From: an uncultured Candidatus Altimarinota bacterium
GTDB lineage: Bacteria; Patescibacteriota; Gracilibacteria; CAIRYL01
Reading direction: 5' to 3'
DNA: 5,989 nucleotides
Assembly (NCBI GenBank): GCA_947311665.1
Contig: CAMZLA010000113.1
Location: 1 to 5,989, forward strand
Positions 1 through 5,806 of the stretch are shown here, piece after piece (within the stretch, counting starts at the first letter, position 1; every line of letters starts with the position of its first letter). A program made the translations under genes and the position numbers. A model generated the notes under the pieces. The model did no database searches. It was not told the DNA's origin and saw only the letters and a program-made list of their open reading frames with translations.

Positions 1-194
1 CAAATCATGGACAATATATATCTGAAGTACCCAAAACAGCAAAAGTAATTGCAAACGGCCCTGAAAACATGCCATATATTATTGAGTATAAAAAAAATGT
101 ATATGGCATTCAGTGTCATTTAGAAAGAAAAGTTGAATGCCCACTCAGTGAAAAATTTTGGGAAAAATTTTTAACAAATATTTTTTCAACATAA
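1..194 (+). CDS. Class I glutamine amidotransferase, C-terminal fragment
   Basis: This is the last 63 residues of a gene that enters from the left edge, reading in the frame that starts at base 3 and ending in TAA at 192-194. The fragment begins NHGQYISEVP and carries YGIQCHLER, which aligns with the GVQFHPE block of class I (triad) glutamine amidotransferases. There the His and Glu are two of the three catalytic residues; here they would be fragment residues 39 and 41. The nucleophile cysteine lies outside the window. The usual Pro between His and Glu is Leu here. The family hydrolyses glutamine to give ammonia to a synthase partner. The subfamily cannot be fixed: it could be GMP-synthase-like, CarA-like or a peptidase C26 hydrolase. 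It does not look like PdxT, whose tail reads FHPELT. It converges with pdxS, so the two are not one operon. Confidence 0.65.
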   Translation, partial: NHGQYISEVPKTAKVIANGPENMPYIIEYKKNVYGIQCHLERKVECPLSEKFWEKFLTNIFST

Positions 195-283
195 TGTTTT
201 TACAACATATTTTTTCTAATATTTACAGCATTATATATTCATTTTTTTTCTAAAAATATCAATAACAATTTATACAATAAATA

Positions 284-1162
284 TTACCACCCCCTATCTT
301 CATATTTCACATCAACTTCACTTCCAGCGATAGAATCCATACATTCTCCCAATCCTTCTGAAACTTTTGCAAGAACTGATACATCTTCAAAATTTGCAAC
401 AGCTTCAACAATTGCTTTTGCTCGAGCTTCAGGGTTCGAAGATTTAAAAATTCCAGACCCAACAAACACTCCCTGACTTCCCAATTGCATCATCAATACA
501 GCATCGGCTGGTGTAGCAATTCCTCCTGCAGTAAAAGTAACAACTGGAAGTTTTTGATTTTCAGATACATATTCAAGGAGATCTAATGGAGCTCCAATTT
601 CTTTTCCATATCGAACCAATTCTGCCGTATTTTTTCCTGCTAAACTTCGTATTTGTTTATCAATTTTTCTAAAATGAGTAACAGCATTCGAAACATCTCC
701 AGTTCCAGCTTCTCCTTTTGTTCTGATGAATGCTGCTCCTTCTGCAATTCGACGAAGAGCTTCTCCCAAATTTGTTGCTCCACAAACAAATGGAACTTTA
801 AAATCCCATTTATCAATATGAAATTCTAAATCGGTAGGAGTTAAAACTTCACTTTCATCAACATAATCAACCCCTAAATATTCAAGCATTTGAGCTTCTG
901 CAAAATGCCCAATTCGTGCTTTTGCCATTACTGGAATTGAAACAGCTTCAATGATTTCTTTAATCATTTTAGGATCTGAAGTTCGAGCAACTCCCCCATC
1001 TCGCCGAATATCCGATGGAACTCGCTCTAAAGCCATTACTGCAACAGCTCCTGCTTTTTCTGCAATACGCGCTTCTTCAGCATTTACAACATCCATAATA
1101 ACCCCTCCTTTTAACATTTTTGCCATTCCCGATTTCACTTCATAATCTGCTATTGTTGCCAT
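284..1162 (-). CDS. pdxS: Pyridoxal 5'-phosphate synthase lyase subunit PdxS
   Basis: PdxS (SNZ/Pdx1 family) is a cytosolic (beta/alpha)8-barrel that builds pyridoxal 5'-phosphate from ribose 5-phosphate, glyceraldehyde 3-phosphate and ammonia. The ammonia normally comes from the glutaminase partner PdxT. The 292-residue product is the usual family length and collinear with the Bacillus enzyme: Asp24 (GGVIMD), the first catalytic lysine Lys81 (VMAKARIGH), and Arg147 and the second lysine Lys149 ([11 protein letters not shown]) fall at the standard numbers. The phosphate-binding GGIATPAD and GSGIF segments lie near 213-238, and the protein ends in the typical RGW. The ATG start follows from collinearity with the family. 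No Shine-Dalgarno precedes it; the upstream bases are an A/T run. The gene stands alone: its 3' end converges on an amidotransferase fragment, and its 5' side diverges from the ABC-F gene. No pdxT is seen in the window. Confidence 0.97.
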   Translation of the reverse strand: MATIADYEVKSGMAKMLKGGVIMDVVNAEEARIAEKAGAVAVMALERVPSDIRRDGGVARTSDPKMIKEIIEAVSIPVMAKARIGHFAEAQMLEYLGVDYVDESEVLTPTDLEFHIDKWDFKVPFVCGATNLGEALRRIAEGAAFIRTKGEAGTGDVSNAVTHFRKIDKQIRSLAGKNTAELVRYGKEIGAPLDLLEYVSENQKLPVVTFTAGGIATPADAVLMMQLGSQGVFVGSGIFKSSNPEARAKAIVEAVANFEDVSVLAKVSEGLGECMDSIAGSEVDVKYEDRGW

Positions 1163-1247
1163 ATTGTAAAAAAAATAATATATATAAATTAATATTCACA
1201 TTGATGATAAGAAATTTATTTATTTTTTACAATATATTTGATAGAGT

Positions 1248-1277
1248 TTTACAGAAAAAAAATTATTCATTTATTAA
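1248..1277 (+). promoter_or_regulatory. Candidate promoter for the ABC-F gene
   Basis: TTTACA (1248-1253, five of six matches to the -35 consensus) and TATTAA (1272-1277, four of six to the -10) are separated by 18 bp. The -10 ends 11 bp before the ATG at 1289, so the transcript would have a leader of only a few bases. In DNA this rich in A and T such matches arise easily, so this is a weak call. It lies in the spacer shared with the divergent pdxS, for which I could not pick a clear promoter. Confidence 0.3.
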
Positions 1278-1288
1278 TCTGTAATATT

Positions 1289-2755
1289 ATGGCAAAACAA
1301 GAAACAGTAATTAAATTTGATAAAGTCGATTTTGAATTTAGAGATAGTGAAAAAATCATTTTGAAAGAAGCATCGTTTTCCATTAGAAAAGGAATGAAGT
1401 TTACCCTGATGGGACAAAATGGAGCAGGGAAAAGTACTATTTTCAAACTTATAACAGGAGAACTCGAACAACAAGATGGGAAAATAAATATTGATAGCAA
1501 TGCCAGTATTGCTATTGCAAAACAAGTAATGAGTCCAGAATATAAAGAACTTACCCTTCGAGAATTTTTTGAAGCACAATTTGATGAAAAAATTTATGAT
1601 ATAGACCGGCGAATTGCACAAAGTTTAGAAGCTGTAGATTTTGATGCTCCATATGACAAAAAAATAAATGATTTTTCTGGAGGACAACAAGCTCGTTTAT
1701 TATTAGCATCAGCACTTATTCAAGACCCAGACATATTACTTTTAGATGAACCAACAAATAATTTAGACGCTGATGGAATTGGGCATTTGATTGGATTCTT
1801 AATGATGTATGAAAAAACAGTTATCGTTATTTCACATGATGCCGATTTCTTAAATTTATTTACCGATGGAGTTCTCTATCTTGATGTATATACTCATACT
1901 GTTACACAATATTTAGGAGATTATTTTACAGTAGTTGATGAAATTGAAGCCCAACGAAAACGAGAAAATTTAAAAAATGTTCGACTGCAAAAAGAGATTC
2001 AAAAGAAAAAAGATCAAGCAAATGTTTTTGCACATAAAGGAGGGAAATTGAGATTGGTAGCAAAAAAAATGAGAGAAGCGGCAAGTGAAGCAGAAGAAAA
2101 TATGGTGGATACCAGAAAAGAAGATAAAACTATTAAAGATTTTGAAATTCCTTTACAAGAAGGAACAAGTGGTGAATTTATAAATATTACTCATCTTTCT
2201 ATAATGAAAAATCATGAAGTAATAGATAAAAAAGTTGCTGTCGATTTACGAAAAAACGAACATCTTCTCTTAAAAGGACCAAATGGAATTGGGAAAACAA
2301 CTCTCCTTGAAACTCTTGCAACAAAAAAAGTTGATGGAATAACAATAAATCCTGATATTAAAATTGGATATTATCGTCAAGATTTTTCTACTTTAGATTT
2401 TGAAAAAACAGTTCGAGAAACTCTTCTGGACGCTATTGAAGATTTTGAAGGACGAAGTATGGAAGAATATATGAGAAAAGTAGCCAGTGGATTTCTTATC
2501 CAAAATGACATTATAAATTCTAAAGTTGGAGATTTATCAGAAGGGCAAAAAGGACTTGTTGCCTTTTGCCAACTTGTATTGATGAAACCAGGATTATTAA
2601 TTTTAGATGAACCAACAAATCATATAAATTTTCGACATATTCCAGTTATAGCCAAAGCCCTCGATAGTTATAAAGGAGCAATGATTCTTGTCTCTCATGT
2701 TGATGAATTTGTAAACCAAGTTCGAATTGATAAATATTTAGATTTAGGAAAATAA
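1289..2755 (+). CDS. ABC-F family ATPase (tandem ATP-binding cassettes, no membrane domain)
   Basis: This is a 488-residue soluble protein with two ABC nucleotide-binding domains joined by a charged linker, the layout of ABC-F factors that bind the ribosomal E site. Domain 1 has Walker A GQNGAGKST (42-50), a Q-loop Gln near 79, signature FSGGQ (129-133), Walker B with Asp153/Glu154 followed by PTNNLD, and the switch His183. The linker, about 215-285, is rich in Lys, Arg and Glu and likely helical. Domain 2 has Walker A GPNGIGKTT (330-338), signature LSEGQ (416-420), Asp440/Glu441 and His470. The protein stops soon after domain 2, with no C-terminal extension. The D-loop of domain 2 is NHIN where NHLD is usual. 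I chose the ATG at 1289 (MAKQETVIKF) over the in-frame TTG at 1238, because the extra 17 residues do not resemble family sequence. There is no Shine-Dalgarno. Subfamily (translation factor or antibiotic-resistance type) cannot be assigned by eye. Confidence 0.93.
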   Translation: MAKQETVIKFDKVDFEFRDSEKIILKEASFSIRKGMKFTLMGQNGAGKSTIFKLITGELEQQDGKINIDSNASIAIAKQVMSPEYKELTLREFFEAQFDEKIYDIDRRIAQSLEAVDFDAPYDKKINDFSGGQQARLLLASALIQDPDILLLDEPTNNLDADGIGHLIGFLMMYEKTVIVISHDADFLNLFTDGVLYLDVYTHTVTQYLGDYFTVVDEIEAQRKRENLKNVRLQKEIQKKKDQANVFAHKGGKLRLVAKKMREAASEAEENMVDTRKEDKTIKDFEIPLQEGTSGEFINITHLSIMKNHEVIDKKVAVDLRKNEHLLLKGPNGIGKTTLLETLATKKVDGITINPDIKIGYYRQDFSTLDFEKTVRETLLDAIEDFEGRSMEEYMRKVASGFLIQNDIINSKVGDLSEGQKGLVAFCQLVLMKPGLLILDEPTNHINFRHIPVIAKALDSYKGAMILVSHVDEFVNQVRIDKYLDLGK

Positions 2756-2832
2756 TAAAATAATAAATAATAAAAGCAAGAAAAAAACTTAGAAAATAAA
2801 ACAGTGAATATTTAAATATCATCAAACAATCA

Positions 2833-2872
2833 AAAAAACTTCAACTGAAATTTTCATCAGTTGAAGTTTTTT
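2833..2872. terminator. Bidirectional intrinsic terminator between convergent genes
   Basis: AAAAAACTTCAACTGA (2833-2848) and its exact reverse complement (2857-2872) form a perfect 16-bp stem with an 8-base loop. Each arm ends in six A or T, so either strand gives a stem followed by a U run, the structure of a Rho-independent terminator. It lies 77 bp past the ABC-F stop and 49 bp past the aminotransferase stop, placed to end transcription from both sides. The GC content of the stem is low, but so is that of the whole region. Confidence 0.85.
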
Positions 2873-2921
2873 CTTTCATAGGTTTTTTGCAAACTTCCGT
2901 TACTTTCCGCTAATTTCTATG

Positions 2922-4478
2922 TTACTTCCCTTTCACTACTTCTAATACAATTTCAGCCGCTCGCTTTGTTCCTTCAAACGAAAGATTTGGTAAACTCACT
3001 CGAATCATTCGAGTTCTGTCTTTTGCTTTTCTGTCAGCAGGAGAGAAAAATAAATTGGCAGGCATAAGAACAACTCCTTTTTCAGCAATGCGTTCCAATA
3101 CACATTCAATATCAAGTTGTTTAGAATCTTCACTTTCTAATTTTTCTAAATCAATCATTCCATAATACCCATTCCCCTCTTTTTTTACCCCCAAAGTATC
3201 ATAAAAAATATCAACTTTTTTCTCTAACATTTCAACATATTTTGCTCGCTCTTTTTTTCCAAGCACCACATGAGCCAATGATAATCCAACAGAAGGACCA
3301 GGTATTCCTGTTATATGTTGGAATAATCCTAAATTTTTTCCTCCTGGAGATTTTGCAAGAAACAAAAGGTTTCGTACATCTGTTGCTTTTGTTGTATTTG
3401 GATTGAAAAATTCACCAAGAATTTCATTTGAAATAAAATCATTTGCATGATCAGAAACATAAATATCTCCAGCTCGAACTCCTGTTGCTCGCTCAATTTT
3501 TGAAAGAGAATCAATTCTAATTAATCGTCGTGCTGCATTGGGATATTGGCAGATACTTTTTGCTCCTTTAAAAAATCTAAAATATACTTCATCAGTTATA
3601 ATGATTGAATTATGTTTTTCTGCAATGCGTTCAATAGCATTGAGCAATGTTTCATTTGATGTAAATCCTGTTGGATTGTTTGGAGAGATGAGGATAAAGG
3701 CTTTAATTCGTTCTTTCTGATTCAATATTTTTTCAACATCAGCCTGTTCTACTCCCCCTGTTTCTGGATCGACGGGAAGAGATAAAATATCTATATCTCG
3801 TTCTACAAAAATAGCATTATATGGAGCATATACGGGAGAAGTCATCGCAACAGTATCTCCTGAAAGCAAAAATTTAATTCCTTCTTCTCCCAATCCTTGA
3901 AATGTTGCCCCAACACCATGAGATGCTCCCATTATTCCAATGAGTTCATGAGCCTTTACTTTTACTCCTAAATTTTCTGAATATTCTTCTGCCATAACTG
4001 CTTGCAATAACGGATGTCCAGCAGGCTGAGGATATCGTCCCCCCATAAGATTTGAATATTTAAACAATTCATAATAAATGGTAAATCTATCATAATTTAA
4101 ATTTTGAGCATCGCATACTTTTTCCAGCTCTAATATAAATTCGTTCCAATCATTTTTCAATTGTTCTGCAACTGATGAAGAAAAATTTTCATCAGCTGTT
4201 TTTTCTACAATATTTTCTATTTCTGATAATTCTGAATCTAATCGTTTGAAAAATAAATTTTTATTTAAATCGATATTATGATTATTGAAAGCAATATCAA
4301 GAATTGCAAGAAATGCAAAAAATCTTCGAGATCGAACATTTGGAGAAAATCCATATCCTGGTTCCCCTTGAGATAAATCTAAAACATTTGCTTCTCCAAC
4401 ATTTTTTTCTGCAATAGCTCGCAATCCACGAAAAGCAAGAAAAGGAATCGTTGTTTTTGCATCAAAAGTATATTTCAT
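2922..4478 (-). CDS. PLP-dependent aminotransferase, fold type I (class I/II), with an N-terminal insertion
   Basis: This is a 518-residue cytosolic PLP enzyme of the aspartate aminotransferase superfamily. Visible landmarks are LSQGEPGYG (35-43), a phosphate-site GASHGVGATF (184-193), NNPTG (267-271), TDEVY with the pyridine-nitrogen Asp296 and Tyr299, SLSK with the Schiff-base Lys327, Arg335 eight residues later (as Lys258/Arg266 in the classical enzyme), and RVSLPN with Arg493, the likely substrate-carboxylate arginine. Classical members are about 400 residues long. The excess lies mainly between residues 46 and 145, a likely helical, charged insert that ends at GGRYPQPAGHP. An insert at this place and a length near 530 recall aspartate 4-decarboxylase (AsdA)-like enzymes, but NNPTG is a standard transaminase motif, so the substrate is unknown. 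The ATG lies 12 bp after the stop of the coiled-coil gene, which suggests co-transcription. There is no Shine-Dalgarno sequence. The gene ends at the shared terminator. Confidence 0.9.
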   Translation of the reverse strand: MKYTFDAKTTIPFLAFRGLRAIAEKNVGEANVLDLSQGEPGYGFSPNVRSRRFFAFLAILDIAFNNHNIDLNKNLFFKRLDSELSEIENIVEKTADENFSSSVAEQLKNDWNEFILELEKVCDAQNLNYDRFTIYYELFKYSNLMGGRYPQPAGHPLLQAVMAEEYSENLGVKVKAHELIGIMGASHGVGATFQGLGEEGIKFLLSGDTVAMTSPVYAPYNAIFVERDIDILSLPVDPETGGVEQADVEKILNQKERIKAFILISPNNPTGFTSNETLLNAIERIAEKHNSIIITDEVYFRFFKGAKSICQYPNAARRLIRIDSLSKIERATGVRAGDIYVSDHANDFISNEILGEFFNPNTTKATDVRNLLFLAKSPGGKNLGLFQHITGIPGPSVGLSLAHVVLGKKERAKYVEMLEKKVDIFYDTLGVKKEGNGYYGMIDLEKLESEDSKQLDIECVLERIAEKGVVLMPANLFFSPADRKAKDRTRMIRVSLPNLSFEGTKRAAEIVLEVVKGK

Positions 4479-4490
4479 AATTTTTTTACA

Positions 4491-4919
4491 TTAAATAACT
4501 TTAGGGAATAATACTACGGCTATAAAAAGAATTGCAGCATTTACTCCAACTGCTTTCCAAATAAAGTCCCAAGTAACCTCTGCTTTTACTTTATCTCGAG
4601 ATTTCCAAATATCAATAACCATCAATTCTTGATGCTGAAACTTATCCTCTAATCGTTCTTGCTTATCTTCCAATCTTTCCATCTTATGTTCAACTCTTCC
4701 TATTCTTTTTTTCAATTCTGAAACATCTTGTTTTAAAATATTTACATCTTCTTTCAAAACACTCACATCTTGCTTCAAAATTTTTACATCTTGTTTCAAA
4801 ACACTTACATCTTGTTTCAAGATTTTTACATCTTGCTTTAAAATATTTATATCAGTATAAATATTTTTTACAACTGTAAGAACTTCCGTTAATATTTTTT
4901 CATTATTATTTCCTGACAT
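4491..4919 (-). CDS. Tail-anchored coiled-coil membrane protein with heptad repeats
   Basis: I do not recognise a named family. The 142-residue product has a short polar N-terminus, seven consecutive heptads of the form ILKQDVS (26-74), a further charged helix with RLEDKQERLEDKF (82-94), and one hydrophobic segment near the C-terminus (about 119-138, ending LFPKVI). Leu and Val alternate at spacings of 3 and 4, the a/d pattern of a parallel coiled coil. The expected topology is an oligomeric cytoplasmic rod fixed to the membrane by its tail. The plan resembles small phage XhlA-type proteins and other coiled-coil tail-anchored proteins, but this is resemblance of layout only. An in-frame ATG at 4967 would add 16 residues (MFFLVVYKYLSYNVRY). 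I prefer 4919 because a TATAAT lies between the two ATGs and MSGNNNEK is a more natural N-terminus. The aminotransferase follows 12 bp downstream. Confidence 0.8.
   Translation of the reverse strand: MSGNNNEKILTEVLTVVKNIYTDINILKQDVKILKQDVSVLKQDVKILKQDVSVLKEDVNILKQDVSELKKRIGRVEHKMERLEDKQERLEDKFQHQELMVIDIWKSRDKVKAEVTWDFIWKAVGVNAAILFIAVVLFPKVI
4698..4844 (-). repeat. Seven in-frame 21-bp repeats encoding the heptads
   Basis: Codons 26-74 of the coiled-coil gene are seven 21-bp units. Residues run ILKQDVK, ILKQDVS, VLKQDVK, ILKQDVS, VLKEDVN, ILKQDVS, ELKKRIG. Alternate units match best, which gives a 42-bp higher-order period (ILKQDVS followed by a divergent partner, three times). The units also differ at synonymous sites, for example CTT against CTG-free Lys/Gln codon swaps AAA/AAG, so the array is not brand new. 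Growth by duplication of 21 or 42 bp keeps the frame and would change the length of the rod. Confidence 0.85.
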
Positions 4920-4928
4920 ATAGCGTAC

Positions 4929-4934
4929 ATTATA
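4929..4934 (-). promoter_or_regulatory. Candidate -10 box (TATAAT) for the coiled-coil/aminotransferase pair
   Basis: A perfect TATAAT on the minus strand ends 9 bp before the ATG at 4919. Transcription would start within about three bases of the start codon, giving a leaderless or nearly leaderless mRNA, in line with the absence of a Shine-Dalgarno. No good -35 is seen at 16-18 bp. The box lies inside the optional 16-codon upstream extension, which argues against the longer start. Confidence 0.4.
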
Positions 4935-4985
4935 TGATAAGTATTTATATACTACTAAAAAAAACATTGTAATACAATATTTTCT

Positions 4986-5639
4986 CTAAAAAATAGGTCT
5001 TCCTTCTTTCATAAAAATTTTCACTATTTCAAAAATAATAACAGTGCAAGAAAAACTTGCAATTCCTAAAAGACCTCCTGCAATAACATCAGAAAAATAA
5101 TGAACTTGTGTAAAAATTCTGGAGAAAGGAACAGAAATTATTCCGAAAAAAAGCAAAGAATGCGTTATTATCTTTTGTTTTACAGATAATTTCAAAGTGA
5201 ATAAATAGAGAATTGCAATGAAAATAAAAATAGAAGTAGTTGCATGTCCGCTTGGAAAACTTGATTCATGAGCAGAGAGATGAAACGGATTTTCTGGTCT
5301 TTCTCGTTCTGTTAAAAATTTCATAATAATTTTTATTGTTTGCCCTCCTGCAACTCCTAAAAACAAAAAAAGAACTTCTTCTTTTTTCTTGAAAAACCAA
5401 AGGAAAATGAGCAACACCAAAAACCAAAGAATAAAAATTTTAGGATCAAAAAGCTGTGTAATAAAGATAAAAATATTGTTTATTATTTCATTTTCATGAA
5501 GAGATGAAATCAAATTATTTATTTTCTTGTCTAAAAGGAAAAAACTATAATTTTTTTCTATAAACAATGAATACCAAATAGTAAAAAATGCAAAAAAAGA
5601 AACAGTTGCTAAACCAATGAATGATATAATTTTTTTCAT
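4986..5639 (-). CDS. PAP2-family membrane phosphatase (phosphatidic acid phosphatase type 2 / undecaprenyl-PP phosphatase-like)
   Basis: This is a 217-residue integral membrane protein with the full PAP2 three-part active site: KFLTERERP (Lys107, Arg114, Pro115), FPSGH (Ser130 to His132) and SRIFTQVHYFSD (Ser173, Arg174, His180, Asp184). The two histidines are the nucleophile and the acid/base of the family. Hydrophobic stretches at roughly 5-24, 54-84, 88-105, 134-152, 157-173 and 186-208 fit five or six membrane helices. Family members remove phosphate from lipid phosphates or lipid pyrophosphates, such as phosphatidic acid, phosphatidylglycerol phosphate or undecaprenyl pyrophosphate, outside the cytoplasmic membrane. 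Which of these is used cannot be read here. The ATG at 5639 (MKKIISFIGL) gives a normal N-terminal membrane segment; TTG codons at 5678 and 5675 would add 13 or 12 residues and are less likely. It is the only gene in the window that ends in TAG. The coiled-coil gene follows after 66 bp. Confidence 0.92.
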   Translation of the reverse strand: MKKIISFIGLATVSFFAFFTIWYSLFIEKNYSFFLLDKKINNLISSLHENEIINNIFIFITQLFDPKIFILWFLVLLIFLWFFKKKEEVLFLFLGVAGGQTIKIIMKFLTERERPENPFHLSAHESSFPSGHATTSIFIFIAILYLFTLKLSVKQKIITHSLLFFGIISVPFSRIFTQVHYFSDVIAGGLLGIASFSCTVIIFEIVKIFMKEGRPIF

Positions 5640-5646
5640 AATAAAA

Positions 5647-5675
5647 TTTAAAAAACAATTAATAATAGTTTTCAA
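5647..5675 (-). promoter_or_regulatory. Candidate promoter of the PAP2 gene
   Basis: On the minus strand TTGAAA (5670-5675) and TTTAAA (5647-5652) are 17 bp apart, with five and four matches to the -35 and -10 consensus. The -10 ends 7 bp before the ATG at 5639, so the mRNA would start at or next to the start codon. The same closeness is seen at the coiled-coil gene. Chance matches are common in such AT-rich DNA. Confidence 0.35.
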
Positions 5676-5678
5676 CAA

Positions 5679-5743
5679 CTAATAACACTCTTTCACAGCT
5701 TCAATATCAGAATAATTTCTCCTTTATAAACATTCTTTAATTC
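5679..5743 (-). other. Spacer with possible coding remnant upstream of the PAP2 gene
   Basis: Between the tandem repeat and the PAP2 gene the minus strand reads NYSDIEAVKECY and then TAG (5679-5681) in one frame, and EELKNVYKGE running out of the repeat in another frame. Both look more protein-like than random AT-rich sequence, but neither has a start codon. An AAAGGAG, the best Shine-Dalgarno-like string noticed, lies at 5719-5725 without a start codon at proper distance. It may be the decayed, frameshifted tail of the gene to the right, or chance. Confidence 0.25.
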
Positions 5744-5806
5744 TTCTAACTTTTCTAACTTTTCTAACTTTTCTAATTTTTTTTATTTTTCTAACTTTTC
5801 TTATTT
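5744..5806. repeat. 9-bp tandem repeat, unit TTCTAACTT (AAGTTAGAA on minus)
   Basis: Seven units lie in perfect 9-bp register. Units at 5744, 5753, 5762 and 5789 are exact TTCTAACTT, the one at 5771 has one change (TTCTAATTT), and those at 5780 and 5798 are degenerate. The array occupies the spacer between the partial gene on the right (its stop is at 5806-5808) and the PAP2 gene. On the minus strand it reads Lys-Leu-Glu in one frame and Lys-Val-Arg in another, but no convincing gene runs through it. Confidence 0.85.

Noticed and set aside
1..194. Reading the left-edge fragment as PdxT because pdxS is near
   Set aside because: It lacks the PdxT FHPELT ending, lies on the opposite strand, and matches the general class I amidotransferase GVQFHPE pattern only.
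195..283. Terminator between the amidotransferase fragment and pdxS
   Set aside because: The spacer has T runs but only a 6-bp ATAATG/CATTAT pair with a 32-base loop, too weak to call.
951..1145. Plus-strand ORF inside pdxS, and similar ORFs opposite the ABC-F and aminotransferase genes
   Set aside because: They lie antisense to strongly recognised genes and have no protein-like features of their own.
4698..4844. CRISPR-like array because of regular 21-bp repeats
   Set aside because: There are no unique spacers; the repeats are contiguous, in frame and encode heptads of a coiled coil.
284..5639. Alternative genetic code with UGA as glycine
   Set aside because: All five complete genes match family length under the standard code with no in-frame TGA, while code-25 genomes use UGA within genes often.
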